Origin: an uncultured Megasphaera sp. | Lineage (GTDB): Bacteria > Bacillota > Negativicutes > Veillonellales > Megasphaeraceae | DNA: 5,191 nt | Direction: 5' to 3' | Assembly (NCBI GenBank): GCA_900548635.1 | Contig: URLP01000121.1 | Coordinates: 1-5,191, forward strand | Shown: one piece after another, positions 1-5,116 of the stretch | Layout of the letters: the number at the start of each line of letters is the position of its first letter | Position numbering within the stretch: position 1 is the first letter of the stretch | Translations under genes and position numbers: made by a program | Notes under the pieces: model-generated | Seen by the model: only the letters and a program-made list of their open reading frames with translations | The model's database searches: none | What the model was told of the DNA's origin: nothing

Positions 1-30
1 GATATCGAAAAAGCGTTGAAAGAACGTTAA
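1..30 (+). CDS. C-terminal end of an upstream gene (partial, 5' end outside window)
   Basis: The first frame reads DIEKALKER and then TAA at 28-30. This charged, helix-like tail fits the end of a protein that begins before the window. Nine residues do not allow a family to be named. Its stop overlaps the stop of the convergent exporter gene by 3-4 bases, so the two genes would meet tail to tail with no terminator between them. Frame 3 also stays open (YRKSVERTLKELHEGIA, stop at 54-56) and is an alternative that would overlap the exporter further. The choice between them is an inference. Confidence 0.4.
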   Translation, partial: DIEKALKER

Positions 31-632
31 AAGAACTGCACGAAGGTATAGCCTAGGTGGAGACCGTACAGCATGAGGACGGTGCCGCAAAGGACGTTGA
101 TGGCGCGCAGGATGGGGAGCGTTATGGCGTGGCGGAATGCGGCGACGCAGCCTGTGAGCGAAAGGAACCATAGGCCCGAGGCCAGGAGAACGCCCATCAA
201 GAACGTCGTGGCTTCGGTGGCAGGCAGGGTGATGCGGAAGGCGCCGAGGAGCATGGTGCCGTCCAAGATGGCCTGAGGATTCATCCAGGTGACGATGCAG
301 GCTTTGGAAACGGTCTGGCCCAGAGAGGCTGGTTGATCTTTGAGGGTCAGTGCATCCGGAACTTGGCGGATCATGCCATAGGCCATGTAGAGGATGAGCA
401 GTGTGCCTGCTCCCAGGATGACCGCTTTGAGCCAGGGAAGATGATCCAGCAGGTTGCCGATGCCGTAAAAACAGCTCAGCGACAGGCTGATGTCGAAGAA
501 CAAGACGATGAGCGCTGTCACGATGGCGCGGCGCAGCGAATGGGATAATGCCGAATGGATGACGAAGAGATTTTGCATGCCAATGGGAGCGACGTAAGCC
601 AGTCCCATGGTCAGGCCTTGGAAAAAGAACAT
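27..632 (-). CDS. LysE/ArgO-family amino-acid exporter
   Basis: Likely a cytoplasmic-membrane exporter of basic or other amino acids, 201 aa, the usual size for the LysE/ArgO/RhtB superfamily (about 200 aa). Family marks are the first-helix motif APIGMQN (residues 15-21), an acidic residue in the second hydrophobic segment (FFDISLSL, D47), and WMNPQAILDGTMLLGAF (116-132), matching the W-x-NPxxxLD block of ArgO. About six hydrophobic segments are visible (roughly 4-26, 37-57, 67-88, 111-131, 143-166, 175-197). I chose the ATG at 630-632 because AAGGAGG (642-648, read on minus) lies 9 nt upstream. The longer GTG reading to 689 would add 19 non-hydrophobic residues and place the ribosome site inside the gene. 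It diverges from the MocR regulator, a common transporter/regulator arrangement. The transported substrate cannot be read from the sequence. Confidence 0.88.
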   Translation of the reverse strand: MFFFQGLTMGLAYVAPIGMQNLFVIHSALSHSLRRAIVTALIVLFFDISLSLSCFYGIGNLLDHLPWLKAVILGAGTLLILYMAYGMIRQVPDALTLKDQPASLGQTVSKACIVTWMNPQAILDGTMLLGAFRITLPATEATTFLMGVLLASGLWFLSLTGCVAAFRHAITLPILRAINVLCGTVLMLYGLHLGYTFVQFF

Positions 633-641
633 AAAAAAAAG

Positions 642-648
642 CCTCCTT
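642..648 (-). promoter_or_regulatory. Ribosome binding site that fixes the exporter start
   Basis: On the minus strand AAGGAGG is followed by a C, a run of eight T and the ATG at 632, a spacing of 9 nt. This consensus site decides the start in favour of the 201-residue protein. Confidence 0.8.
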
Positions 649-667
649 CTTTTCCAACCAAAACAAG

Positions 668-697
668 TTGGTTCATGTGGTATAATCACAGTATAAC
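668..697 (+). promoter_or_regulatory. Candidate promoter of the MocR-type regulator
   Basis: TTGGTT (668-673) and TATAAC (692-697) are separated by 18 nt. A perfect TATAAT also occurs at 681-686 but has no good -35 at the right distance. Either would give a leader of roughly 60-75 nt before the ATG at 765. The -10 overlaps that of the divergent exporter promoter, so the two promoters would compete. Confidence 0.35.
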
Positions 698-744
698 AGA
701 GCTATGAAGGATTCCAACCCACCAAAGTTATGTGAATTATACCA
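678..744. promoter_or_regulatory. Pair of inverted operator-like motifs in the divergent region
   Basis: GTGATTATACCA is read on the minus strand at 689-678 and GTGAATTATACCA on the plus strand at 732-744. The shared core is a perfect 9-bp inverted repeat (TGGTATAAT at 678-686, ATTATACCA at 736-744). Each copy lies in the leader of one of the two divergent genes, with the same orientation relative to its gene. The pattern suits binding by the MocR-type regulator encoded next door, whose relatives bind paired sites in divergent spacers. A second pair, CCAACCAAAA at 654-663 and 742-751, is a direct repeat that overlaps or abuts these sites. Binding itself is inferred. Confidence 0.45.
690..717 (-). 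promoter_or_regulatory. Candidate promoter of the LysE-type exporter
   Basis: Read on the minus strand, TTGGAA (717-712) and TATACT (695-690) are separated by 16 nt, a reasonable sigma-70/sigma-A promoter. The expected transcription start is near 683, inside the GTGATTATACCA motif (689-678), so a protein bound there would block initiation. The box overlaps the candidate plus-strand -10 of the regulator gene. Confidence 0.5.
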
Positions 745-764
745 ACCAAAAAGGAGACGATGTG

Positions 765-2225
765 ATGAAGCGGCATATTCCCGTTCAAATTGAATGGCAT
801 CCCGACCCAGCGCAGCCCGTACCGATATACCGACAGATTCTTGAATGGATGTATGGAAAAATGGAAAGTGGTGAATGGCCAGCCGGGACGCGCCTGCCAT
901 CTCAGCGCGCTATGGCCCGGCACTTCCAAGTGAACCGGAGTACCCTGAATCAAGCTTTGAAGCCGTTGCTGGAAGCGGGCGTACTCCAGGGCCGGGGCAG
1001 CCAGGGGACGGTCGTAGCTAGTACGGCCTGGTCTCTGCGGCTGCCGGTCCAGCCGGATTGGAACCGCTACATGACAGCTGGCTATTTCCGGGCCAATCAG
1101 GAAGTCGTCCAGGCCATCAATACCTTGGAGTTCGATGACCGCCTGATCCGTCTCGGTACGGGTGAACTGGACCCTAGGCTGTTCCCGCAGGATGCCTTCC
1201 GTCAGACTTTGCGGGATGTGGCCGATGCCATCACATCCCTGGGCTATGTCGAGCCATTGGGGATGCCCGCTCTGCGTCAGGCTCTGGCTGGGTATGCCAG
1301 GAAGCGGAACCTAATGGTGGCGCCGTCGTCCATCTTGATTACATCTGGCGCCCTACAGGGACTCCAGCTCATATCGGCTGGGCTTCTCCGCGGCGGGGCG
1401 ACGGTTTACGTCGAAGACCCGACGTATGTCAAATCGCTCCAGGTCTTCCAGTCTGCACATCTCCGCCTCTGCGGCCTGCCTATGGATGACCAGGGTCTGT
1501 CTTTGGAAGCCCTGGAAAAGCACTTGCGCCAGTCTTCAGATAGGGGGAACAGCGTCCTCTATACCATTCCGACGAACCACAATCCGACAGGCAGGACCAT
1601 GAGCTACCGGCGCCGCATCCAGCTCTTGGACTTGTGCAGCCGCTATGACCTGCCCATTATCGAAGACGGGGCGTATGAAGAACTCACCTTTGACGGAACG
1701 CCGCCGCCATCGCTGAAAAGCTTGGATCCTAGCGGTCGGGTCCTCTATCTGGGGAGTATTTCCAAATCGCTGGCGCCAGGGCTGCGCATCGGCTGGATGA
1801 TAGCACCGGAACCAGTCGCACAGCGCCTGGGCGATGTCAAGATGCAGATCAACTATGGCGCCAGCTCCCTGTCCCAACAAGTCTTGGCCAGGTTCTTGAC
1901 CAGCGGCCGTTATGATCAGTATCTGGATGGGCTGCGGTGTGAATTGCAACGGCGCTGTCAGGCGGCCTGCCAGGTTCTGTCAGAAGTCTTTACGGGCTTC
2001 GCAGATTGGCAGGTACCGCAAGGCGGTTTCTATATTTGGCTCACCTTCCATGATAGGTTGCCTATGGAACGGCTCTTCCGCAAGGCCGTATCGGCTGGCG
2101 TCCTCATCAATCCTGGCGATATCTATTCCAGCCGTCATACCCAGTCCCTGCGCCTGTCCTATGCCTATACGACGCCGGACGAATTCCGCTGGGCTGTCCG
2201 TCAGCTGGCTGCGGTCGTCCGTTGA
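765..2225 (+). CDS. MocR-type transcriptional regulator (GntR wHTH + class I aminotransferase-like domain)
   Basis: A 486-aa protein of the MocR/PdxR group. Residues about 15-85 form a GntR winged helix-turn-helix (PVPIYRQILEWM at the start, LPSQRAMARHFQVNRSTLNQAL as recognition region, GRGSQGTVV as wing). Residues about 115-486 form a fold type I aminotransferase-like domain with NHNPTG (271-276), EDGAYEE (300-306; D301 should contact the PLP ring nitrogen, Y304 its oxygen), the PLP-binding lysine K334 in SISKS, R341 in GLRIGW, and the carboxylate-binding R463 in LRLSYA. All PLP residues look intact, so it should bind PLP and sense an amino acid or vitamer. The ATG at 765 is preceded by AAGGAG (751-756) at 8 nt. 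The GTG at 732 in the same frame would add 11 residues that encode this site. Probable target: the divergent exporter and its own gene. Confidence 0.9.
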   Translation: MKRHIPVQIEWHPDPAQPVPIYRQILEWMYGKMESGEWPAGTRLPSQRAMARHFQVNRSTLNQALKPLLEAGVLQGRGSQGTVVASTAWSLRLPVQPDWNRYMTAGYFRANQEVVQAINTLEFDDRLIRLGTGELDPRLFPQDAFRQTLRDVADAITSLGYVEPLGMPALRQALAGYARKRNLMVAPSSILITSGALQGLQLISAGLLRGGATVYVEDPTYVKSLQVFQSAHLRLCGLPMDDQGLSLEALEKHLRQSSDRGNSVLYTIPTNHNPTGRTMSYRRRIQLLDLCSRYDLPIIEDGAYEELTFDGTPPPSLKSLDPSGRVLYLGSISKSLAPGLRIGWMIAPEPVAQRLGDVKMQINYGASSLSQQVLARFLTSGRYDQYLDGLRCELQRRCQAACQVLSEVFTGFADWQVPQGGFYIWLTFHDRLPMERLFRKAVSAGVLINPGDIYSSRHTQSLRLSYAYTTPDEFRWAVRQLAAVVR

Positions 2226-2236
2226 TTTGCCGTATC

Positions 2237-2265
2237 TTGCCGTTTTACCGAAAAATTCGTATACT
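2237..2265 (+). promoter_or_regulatory. Promoter of the oxidoreductase-phosphodiesterase operon
   Basis: TTGCCG (2237-2242) and TATACT (2260-2265) are separated by exactly 17 nt, placing the transcription start near 2272. A second TTGCCGT lies 10 bp upstream (2227-2233). No terminator for the upstream regulator gene is visible in this 83-nt spacer, so some read-through is possible. Confidence 0.6.
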
Positions 2266-2266
2266 A

Positions 2267-2287
2267 GGTTAGTGGTTAGTGGCTAAC
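2267..2287 (+). promoter_or_regulatory. Repeat-rich putative operator at the transcription start
   Basis: Two perfect tandem copies of GGTTAGT (2267-2273, 2274-2280) are followed by GGCTAAC. The second copy forms a dyad with it, GTTAG-TGG-CTAAC (2275-2287). The block begins one base after the -10 box and covers the expected +1, the position of a repressor site. The TTAG/CTAA half-sites resemble those bound by MarR-like regulators, but no such regulator is in the window, so the binding protein is unknown. Confidence 0.45.
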
Positions 2288-2308
2288 TGATAAAAAGGGG
2301 GATTATAT

Positions 2309-3421
2309 ATGAAATTGTTGAAACATGCTGTCATCGCCGGGATGCCCGTGCGCAACCGTATTCTTCGCAGTGCGACGTGGGAAGCTTTGGCCGATGCTGA
2401 GGGTTATATGTCGGAAAAACAGTACCGCATCTACGATCAGCTGGCTAAGAACGAAGTCGGCTTGATTTGTACGGGCTATGCCCGCGTTGATAAAGAAGAT
2501 CGCCCCAATGCCGGTATGATGGGCATTTACGACGATACCTTCATTCCGCAATATCAGGAACTGACGCGGCGCGTCCATGCTTATGGGGCAAAAATCATGA
2601 TGCAGATTGCCTATGGCGGAACTAAGACGACCTTTGAACGGGAAGGGCGGACGATTTTTTCGCCGTCGGCCGTGCCAGAACGCAAGACGGGAACCATCGG
2701 CGTCGCCATGAGTCCGGCGGATATCCAGAACCTCATCGGCGAATACGCCCAGGCAGCCAAGCGCGTCCGTGACAGTGGCTTCGATGCCGTTGAAATCCAC
2801 GGCGGCCATTCGTACCTGCTCAACCAGTTCCTCAGTCCTTATTACAATCGGCGCAGCGACGCCTATGGCGGTTCGCCGGCCAATCGCTACCGCATCGTCG
2901 GCGATATCATCGCGGCCATTCGTCAGACAGCGGGACCGCATTTTCCCATTTGGATCAAGATTACTTGTTCCGATTTCTTTGAAGGCGGCCTGACCTTTGC
3001 AGAGTCGCTGGACATCTGCCGGCGCCTGCAGCAATCGGGCATTGACGTTATCGAAGTGAGCGGCAATATCCACGGCAAGGCCCAGCAGGAAATCGGCCTG
3101 GAATGGGATGGCCACGTCATCCGCGACGGCGGTTATTTTCTCGATTACGCTAAAGACATCGCCAATGCGGTCCGCGTCCCTGTCTACGTGACGGGTGGCT
3201 TCAAGGACCCGCGGCAAATGGAAACGGCCTTGAAGACATCGAAACTGGCCGGTATCGGCCTGAGCCGACCCTTATTATCGGAACCGGATTTGGTCCACCG
3301 TTGGAATCAGGGCAAGCTGCAGCCAGCCCGTTGTGTCCACTGTTCGAAATGCCGGACGCCGGAAGGCAACTACTGTACGGTCTTTGCTGCTCGAGATGCC
3401 AAGAAAGGAGCTAATAAATGA
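2309..3421 (+). CDS. Old Yellow Enzyme family NADH:flavin oxidoreductase with C-terminal Cys cluster
   Basis: A 370-aa cytoplasmic FMN-dependent TIM-barrel enzyme, probably reducing an activated C=C bond (enone/enoate) with NAD(P)H. Visible family elements are RNRILRSATWEA (15-26, FMN contacts), MMQIAYGG (97-104, the Gln-containing strand), the signature from H164 to G188 (H164 and H167 in HGGH for substrate binding, then YLLNQFLSP and NRRSDAYGG), K217 in WIKI, TGG (295-297) for FMN phosphate, and GLSRPLLSEPD (317-327). The tail carries C342-x2-C345-x2-C348-x7-C356. It resembles, with shorter spacing, the [4Fe-4S] motif of 2,4-dienoyl-CoA reductase and trimethylamine dehydrogenase, but the NAD(P)H-binding C-terminal domains of those enzymes are absent. 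GGGGGA (2297-2302) precedes the ATG by 6 nt. The gene overlaps yfcE by ATGA (3418-3421), implying translational coupling. The substrate is not determinable here. Confidence 0.88.
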   Translation: MKLLKHAVIAGMPVRNRILRSATWEALADAEGYMSEKQYRIYDQLAKNEVGLICTGYARVDKEDRPNAGMMGIYDDTFIPQYQELTRRVHAYGAKIMMQIAYGGTKTTFEREGRTIFSPSAVPERKTGTIGVAMSPADIQNLIGEYAQAAKRVRDSGFDAVEIHGGHSYLLNQFLSPYYNRRSDAYGGSPANRYRIVGDIIAAIRQTAGPHFPIWIKITCSDFFEGGLTFAESLDICRRLQQSGIDVIEVSGNIHGKAQQEIGLEWDGHVIRDGGYFLDYAKDIANAVRVPVYVTGGFKDPRQMETALKTSKLAGIGLSRPLLSEPDLVHRWNQGKLQPARCVHCSKCRTPEGNYCTVFAARDAKKGANK

Positions 3422-3963
3422 AATTTTTCATTGCTTCAGATATCCACGGATCGGCTTATTACTGCCGCCGTATGCTCGACGCCTGGAAGCGGGAAGGGGC
3501 TGACCGCCTGGTCCTGCTCGGCGATATCCTCTATCACGGGCCGCGCAATGACTTGCCTAAAGACTATGCCCCGAAGGAAGTCTTTGCCATGCTCAACGAA
3601 GTCAAAGATTCCATCTTCTGTGTCCGTGGGAATTGTGATGCCGATGTGGACCAAATGGTACTGGAATTCCCAATCATGGCCACCTATGCCATCCTGACCC
3701 AGGGCAGCCGCCTCGTCTATGCGACCCATGGCGACCGCTACAACGTAGCATCTCTGCCGCCCATGCGGCCTGGTGACATCTTGCTCCACGGCCATACCCA
3801 TGTCCCGGCCTGGCAGCCCTTCGGCCAGGATAACTATTACTTGAATCCCGGCTCGACGTCTCTCCCCAAAGACAATAGCCCGCACAGCTATCTCCTCTGG
3901 GATGGGAATACCTTCACCTGGAAGGACATGGGCGGCCAGGCCTTTCACCAGCTCGTCTTATAG
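3418..3963 (+). CDS. yfcE: YfcE-type metallophosphodiesterase
   Basis: A 181-aa calcineurin-like phosphoesterase of the YfcE/MJ0936 family, almost the same length as E. coli YfcE (about 184 aa). The two-metal site is complete: D8 and H10 in SDIHGS, D36 in LLGDIL, N72 in VRGNCDADVDQM, H104 in THGD, and H126 and H128 in HGHTH. The family blocks YHGPRNDLP (39-47) and LNPGSTSLPK (142-151) also match. E. coli YfcE hydrolyses model phosphodiesters with Mn(II), while its natural substrate is unsettled. The ATG at 3418 overlaps the oxidoreductase stop and follows AAAGGAG (3404-3410) by 7 nt, so the two genes form one operon. The functional link between them is unclear. No good plus-strand terminator follows. 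The stop at 3961-3963 sits right at the junction with the trpG/pabA-like remnant. Confidence 0.93.
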   Translation: MKFFIASDIHGSAYYCRRMLDAWKREGADRLVLLGDILYHGPRNDLPKDYAPKEVFAMLNEVKDSIFCVRGNCDADVDQMVLEFPIMATYAILTQGSRLVYATHGDRYNVASLPPMRPGDILLHGHTHVPAWQPFGQDNYYLNPGSTSLPKDNSPHSYLLWDGNTFTWKDMGGQAFHQLVL

Positions 3964-3970
3964 CATCCAG

Positions 3971-4003
3971 AAAAGAATCATAATTGTCGATGAGCAGATA
4001 CAT
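3971..4003 (-). pseudogene. 5' stump of a TrpG/PabA-type glutamine amidotransferase gene
   Basis: On the minus strand the ATG at 4003-4001 opens a frame reading MYLLIDNYDSF. This is the conserved N-terminus of anthranilate synthase component II (TrpG) and aminodeoxychorismate synthase component II (PabA), typically M-x-LLIDNYDSFT-x-NL. After F11 the similarity ends. The frame goes on as LDAIRRAGERPGRPCPSR, antisense to the yfcE 3' end, and stops at 3916-3914, giving a 29-residue product instead of about 190. The catalytic Cys and His/Glu regions are absent. A strong ribosome site and a leader terminator lie directly upstream, so the start was once real. I read this as the remnant of a deletion or rearrangement whose breakpoint is near 3964-3971. 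TrpG and PabA cannot be told apart from 11 residues. Confidence 0.75.
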
Positions 4004-4006
4004 ACG

Positions 4007-4015
4007 CCCTCCTTT
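4007..4015 (-). promoter_or_regulatory. Ribosome binding site of the trpG/pabA-like stump
   Basis: AAAGGAGGG is read on the minus strand at 4015-4007, 3 nt before the ATG at 4003 (GGAGG ends 4 nt before it). It is one of the strongest Shine-Dalgarno matches in the window although the gene behind it is only a stump. It supports a genuine former start codon. Confidence 0.65.
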
Positions 4016-4020
4016 ATACA

Positions 4021-4070
4021 ATAAAAAAGGATAACGACGGCAGCCCGAAAACTGCACAGTCGTTGTCCTT
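4021..4070 (-). terminator. Intrinsic terminator / likely attenuator in the leader of the trpG/pabA-like stump
   Basis: Read on the minus strand, a 12-position stem (4070-4059 with 4038-4027, one A-C mismatch at 4065/4032) encloses an inner GCAG/CTGC stem (4055-4052 with 4043-4040) and an 8-nt loop. It is followed at once by a T-run (4028-4023) and ATT. This is a standard intrinsic terminator placed about 6 nt before the ribosome site, the geometry of an attenuator. A competing pairing is possible: GTCC (4091-4088) could pair with GGAC at 4078-4075 or with GGAC at 4068-4065 inside the terminator stem. I see no leader peptide with Trp codons and no T-box sequence. In the plus direction the hairpin lacks a T-run, so it is a poor terminator for yfcE. 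Confidence 0.6.
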
Positions 4071-4097
4071 ATAGGTCCGTAAACGGTGGACTGAATC

Positions 4098-4130
4098 AGT
4101 ATAGCATATTTTTAAAAATTACGGTATACT
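4098..4130. promoter_or_regulatory. Symmetrical divergent promoter region, trpG/pabA-like stump versus nitrilase
   Basis: TATACT occurs on the minus strand at 4103-4098 and on the plus strand at 4125-4130. They form a perfect inverted pair around a 12-bp A/T palindrome, ATTTTTAAAAAT (4108-4119). The plus box is a plausible -10 for the nitrilase (start near 4137, leader about 22 nt) and the minus box for the stump operon (start near 4091). Neither has a recognisable -35 at 16-18 nt, so both would be weak or activator-dependent. The central palindrome could be a protein site or simply a bent A/T tract. Confidence 0.4.
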
Positions 4131-4158
4131 AAGAAAAAAGAAATGAGGGGGATTCGTT

Positions 4159-5082
4159 ATGCAAAATTTAGAAAAGAAACTGCGCGCCGCTATCGTACAG
4201 GCTGCGCCTGTATTTTTCGATAAACAGGCGACGCTGCAGAAGGTCGTCCATCAAATCGAAGAAGCCGGTCGGAATGGGGCACAGCTCATCGTCTTTCCGG
4301 AGTCGCTGGTCCCATGTTATCCCTATGGCTTGACTTTTGGCTTTACTGTCGGCAGCCGGTCGGATGCTGAACGGGCAGACTGGAAACGCTATTATGACCA
4401 GGCCGTCGTCGTCCGCCAAGACCTGCAGGATGTAGCCGCTGCGGCCCAAGCAGCCGGGGCCTATGTCAGCCTGGGCATTACGGAACGCGACGAAACGACG
4501 TATTCCCTGTACTGCAGCAATGTCGTCTTTTCACCGGAAGGGAAACTCGTTTCACACCACCGGAAAATCAAGCCGACCGGTGCCGAACGCTATATCTGGG
4601 CCGACTCGCATGAGCCAGCCACGTATTTCCCCGTCGTCCAGACGCCGTGGGGGCCCATGGGTTCCCTCATCTGCTGGGAAAACTACATGCCCCTGGCCCG
4701 GACGGCCCTCTACCAGAAGGGCGTCAGCCTCTATCTGGCACCGAATACGAACGATAACCCTGAATGGCAGGACACAGTGAAGCACATCGCCATCGAAGGG
4801 CGCTGCTACGTCTTCAACGTCGACCAGTACTTCACGAAGGATATGTATCCATCAGACCTGGTAGAAAAAGAAGCCGTCGCCAAACTCCCGGACATCGTCT
4901 GCCGCGGCGGCAGCTGCATCGTCGACCCCTGCGGCCATTACGTCACAGAACCCGTGTGGGACCGGGAAGCCATGATCTACGCCGACCTCGACCTGGATCA
5001 AGTCGTCCTGCGTCACATGGAATTCGACGCCGCCGGCCACTACACCCGGCCAGACATACTCGAACTTATCGTACATGAGTGA
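4159..5082 (+). CDS. Nitrilase (carbon-nitrogen hydrolase superfamily, nitrilase branch)
   Basis: A 307-aa cytoplasmic hydrolase predicted to convert an organic nitrile to the carboxylic acid and ammonia. The catalytic triad is complete: E48 in IVFPES, K136 in HRKIKPT, and C172 in the signature LICWENYMPL. E143 in GAERYIW matches the second structural glutamate. True nitrilases, rather than amidases or cyanide hydratases generally, are suggested by CYPYGLTFGFTVGSRSD (53-69), which parallels the GYPxGLxFGxxVGSR block, and by the C-terminal GHYTRPDIL (293-301). The length is at the short end of the usual 300-370 aa. GAGGGGG (4145-4151) precedes the ATG by 7 nt. The gene appears monocistronic: it has its own candidate promoter and a strong terminator after it. 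It diverges from the trpG/pabA-like stump. The substrate is unknown; aliphatic, aryl or plant-derived nitriles are all possible. Confidence 0.9.
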   Translation: MQNLEKKLRAAIVQAAPVFFDKQATLQKVVHQIEEAGRNGAQLIVFPESLVPCYPYGLTFGFTVGSRSDAERADWKRYYDQAVVVRQDLQDVAAAAQAAGAYVSLGITERDETTYSLYCSNVVFSPEGKLVSHHRKIKPTGAERYIWADSHEPATYFPVVQTPWGPMGSLICWENYMPLARTALYQKGVSLYLAPNTNDNPEWQDTVKHIAIEGRCYVFNVDQYFTKDMYPSDLVEKEAVAKLPDIVCRGGSCIVDPCGHYVTEPVWDREAMIYADLDLDQVVLRHMEFDAAGHYTRPDILELIVHE

Positions 5083-5115
5083 AAAAAAGCTGCCGCTTTA
5101 TGCGACAGCTTTTTT
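5083..5115 (+). terminator. Intrinsic terminator of the nitrilase gene
   Basis: AAAAAAGCTG (5083-5092) pairs perfectly with CAGCTTTTTT (5106-5115). An inner CGC/GCG stem (5094-5096 with 5102-5104) lies beyond one C-A mismatch, and the loop is TTTAT. It begins at the base after the nitrilase stop. Flanking A- and T-tracts make it potentially active in both directions. Confidence 0.88.
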
Positions 5116-5116
5116 A

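Noticed and set aside
633..689. N-terminal extension of the exporter from a GTG at 689
   Set aside because: It would translate through the ribosome site and the operator motif and add polar residues before the first membrane helix.
732..764. N-terminal extension of the MocR protein from a GTG at 732
   Set aside because: The added 11 codons cover the ribosome site (751-756) that serves the ATG at 765.
1536..1949. A 137-aa minus-strand open frame inside the MocR gene
   Set aside because: It is antisense to the PLP-binding core including K334, with no family features or ribosome site noted.
1912..2286. A 124-aa plus-strand open frame over the 3' end of the MocR gene
   Set aside because: It is an out-of-frame reading of the aminotransferase domain with low-complexity Ser/Arg/Pro content. 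The intact frame continues to 2225.
2303..3217. A 304-aa open frame on the minus strand, opposite the oxidoreductase
   Set aside because: It lies wholly antisense to a gene with clear family motifs, matches no family I recognise, and its openness follows from the codon bias of the plus-strand gene.
3436..3948. A 170-aa minus-strand open frame opposite yfcE
   Set aside because: It is a mirror of a well-supported phosphodiesterase gene, with no recognisable domain. Only the separate short frame from 4003 carries a real family match.
4021..4070. Hairpin as the plus-strand terminator of the yfcE operon
   Set aside because: In the plus direction the stem is followed by ATAGG, not a T-run, while the T-run is on the minus strand. 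Some bidirectional action cannot be excluded.
3964..4158. T-box riboswitch or Trp leader peptide in the spacer
   Set aside because: No T-box consensus and no short frame with tandem Trp codons was found on either strand.
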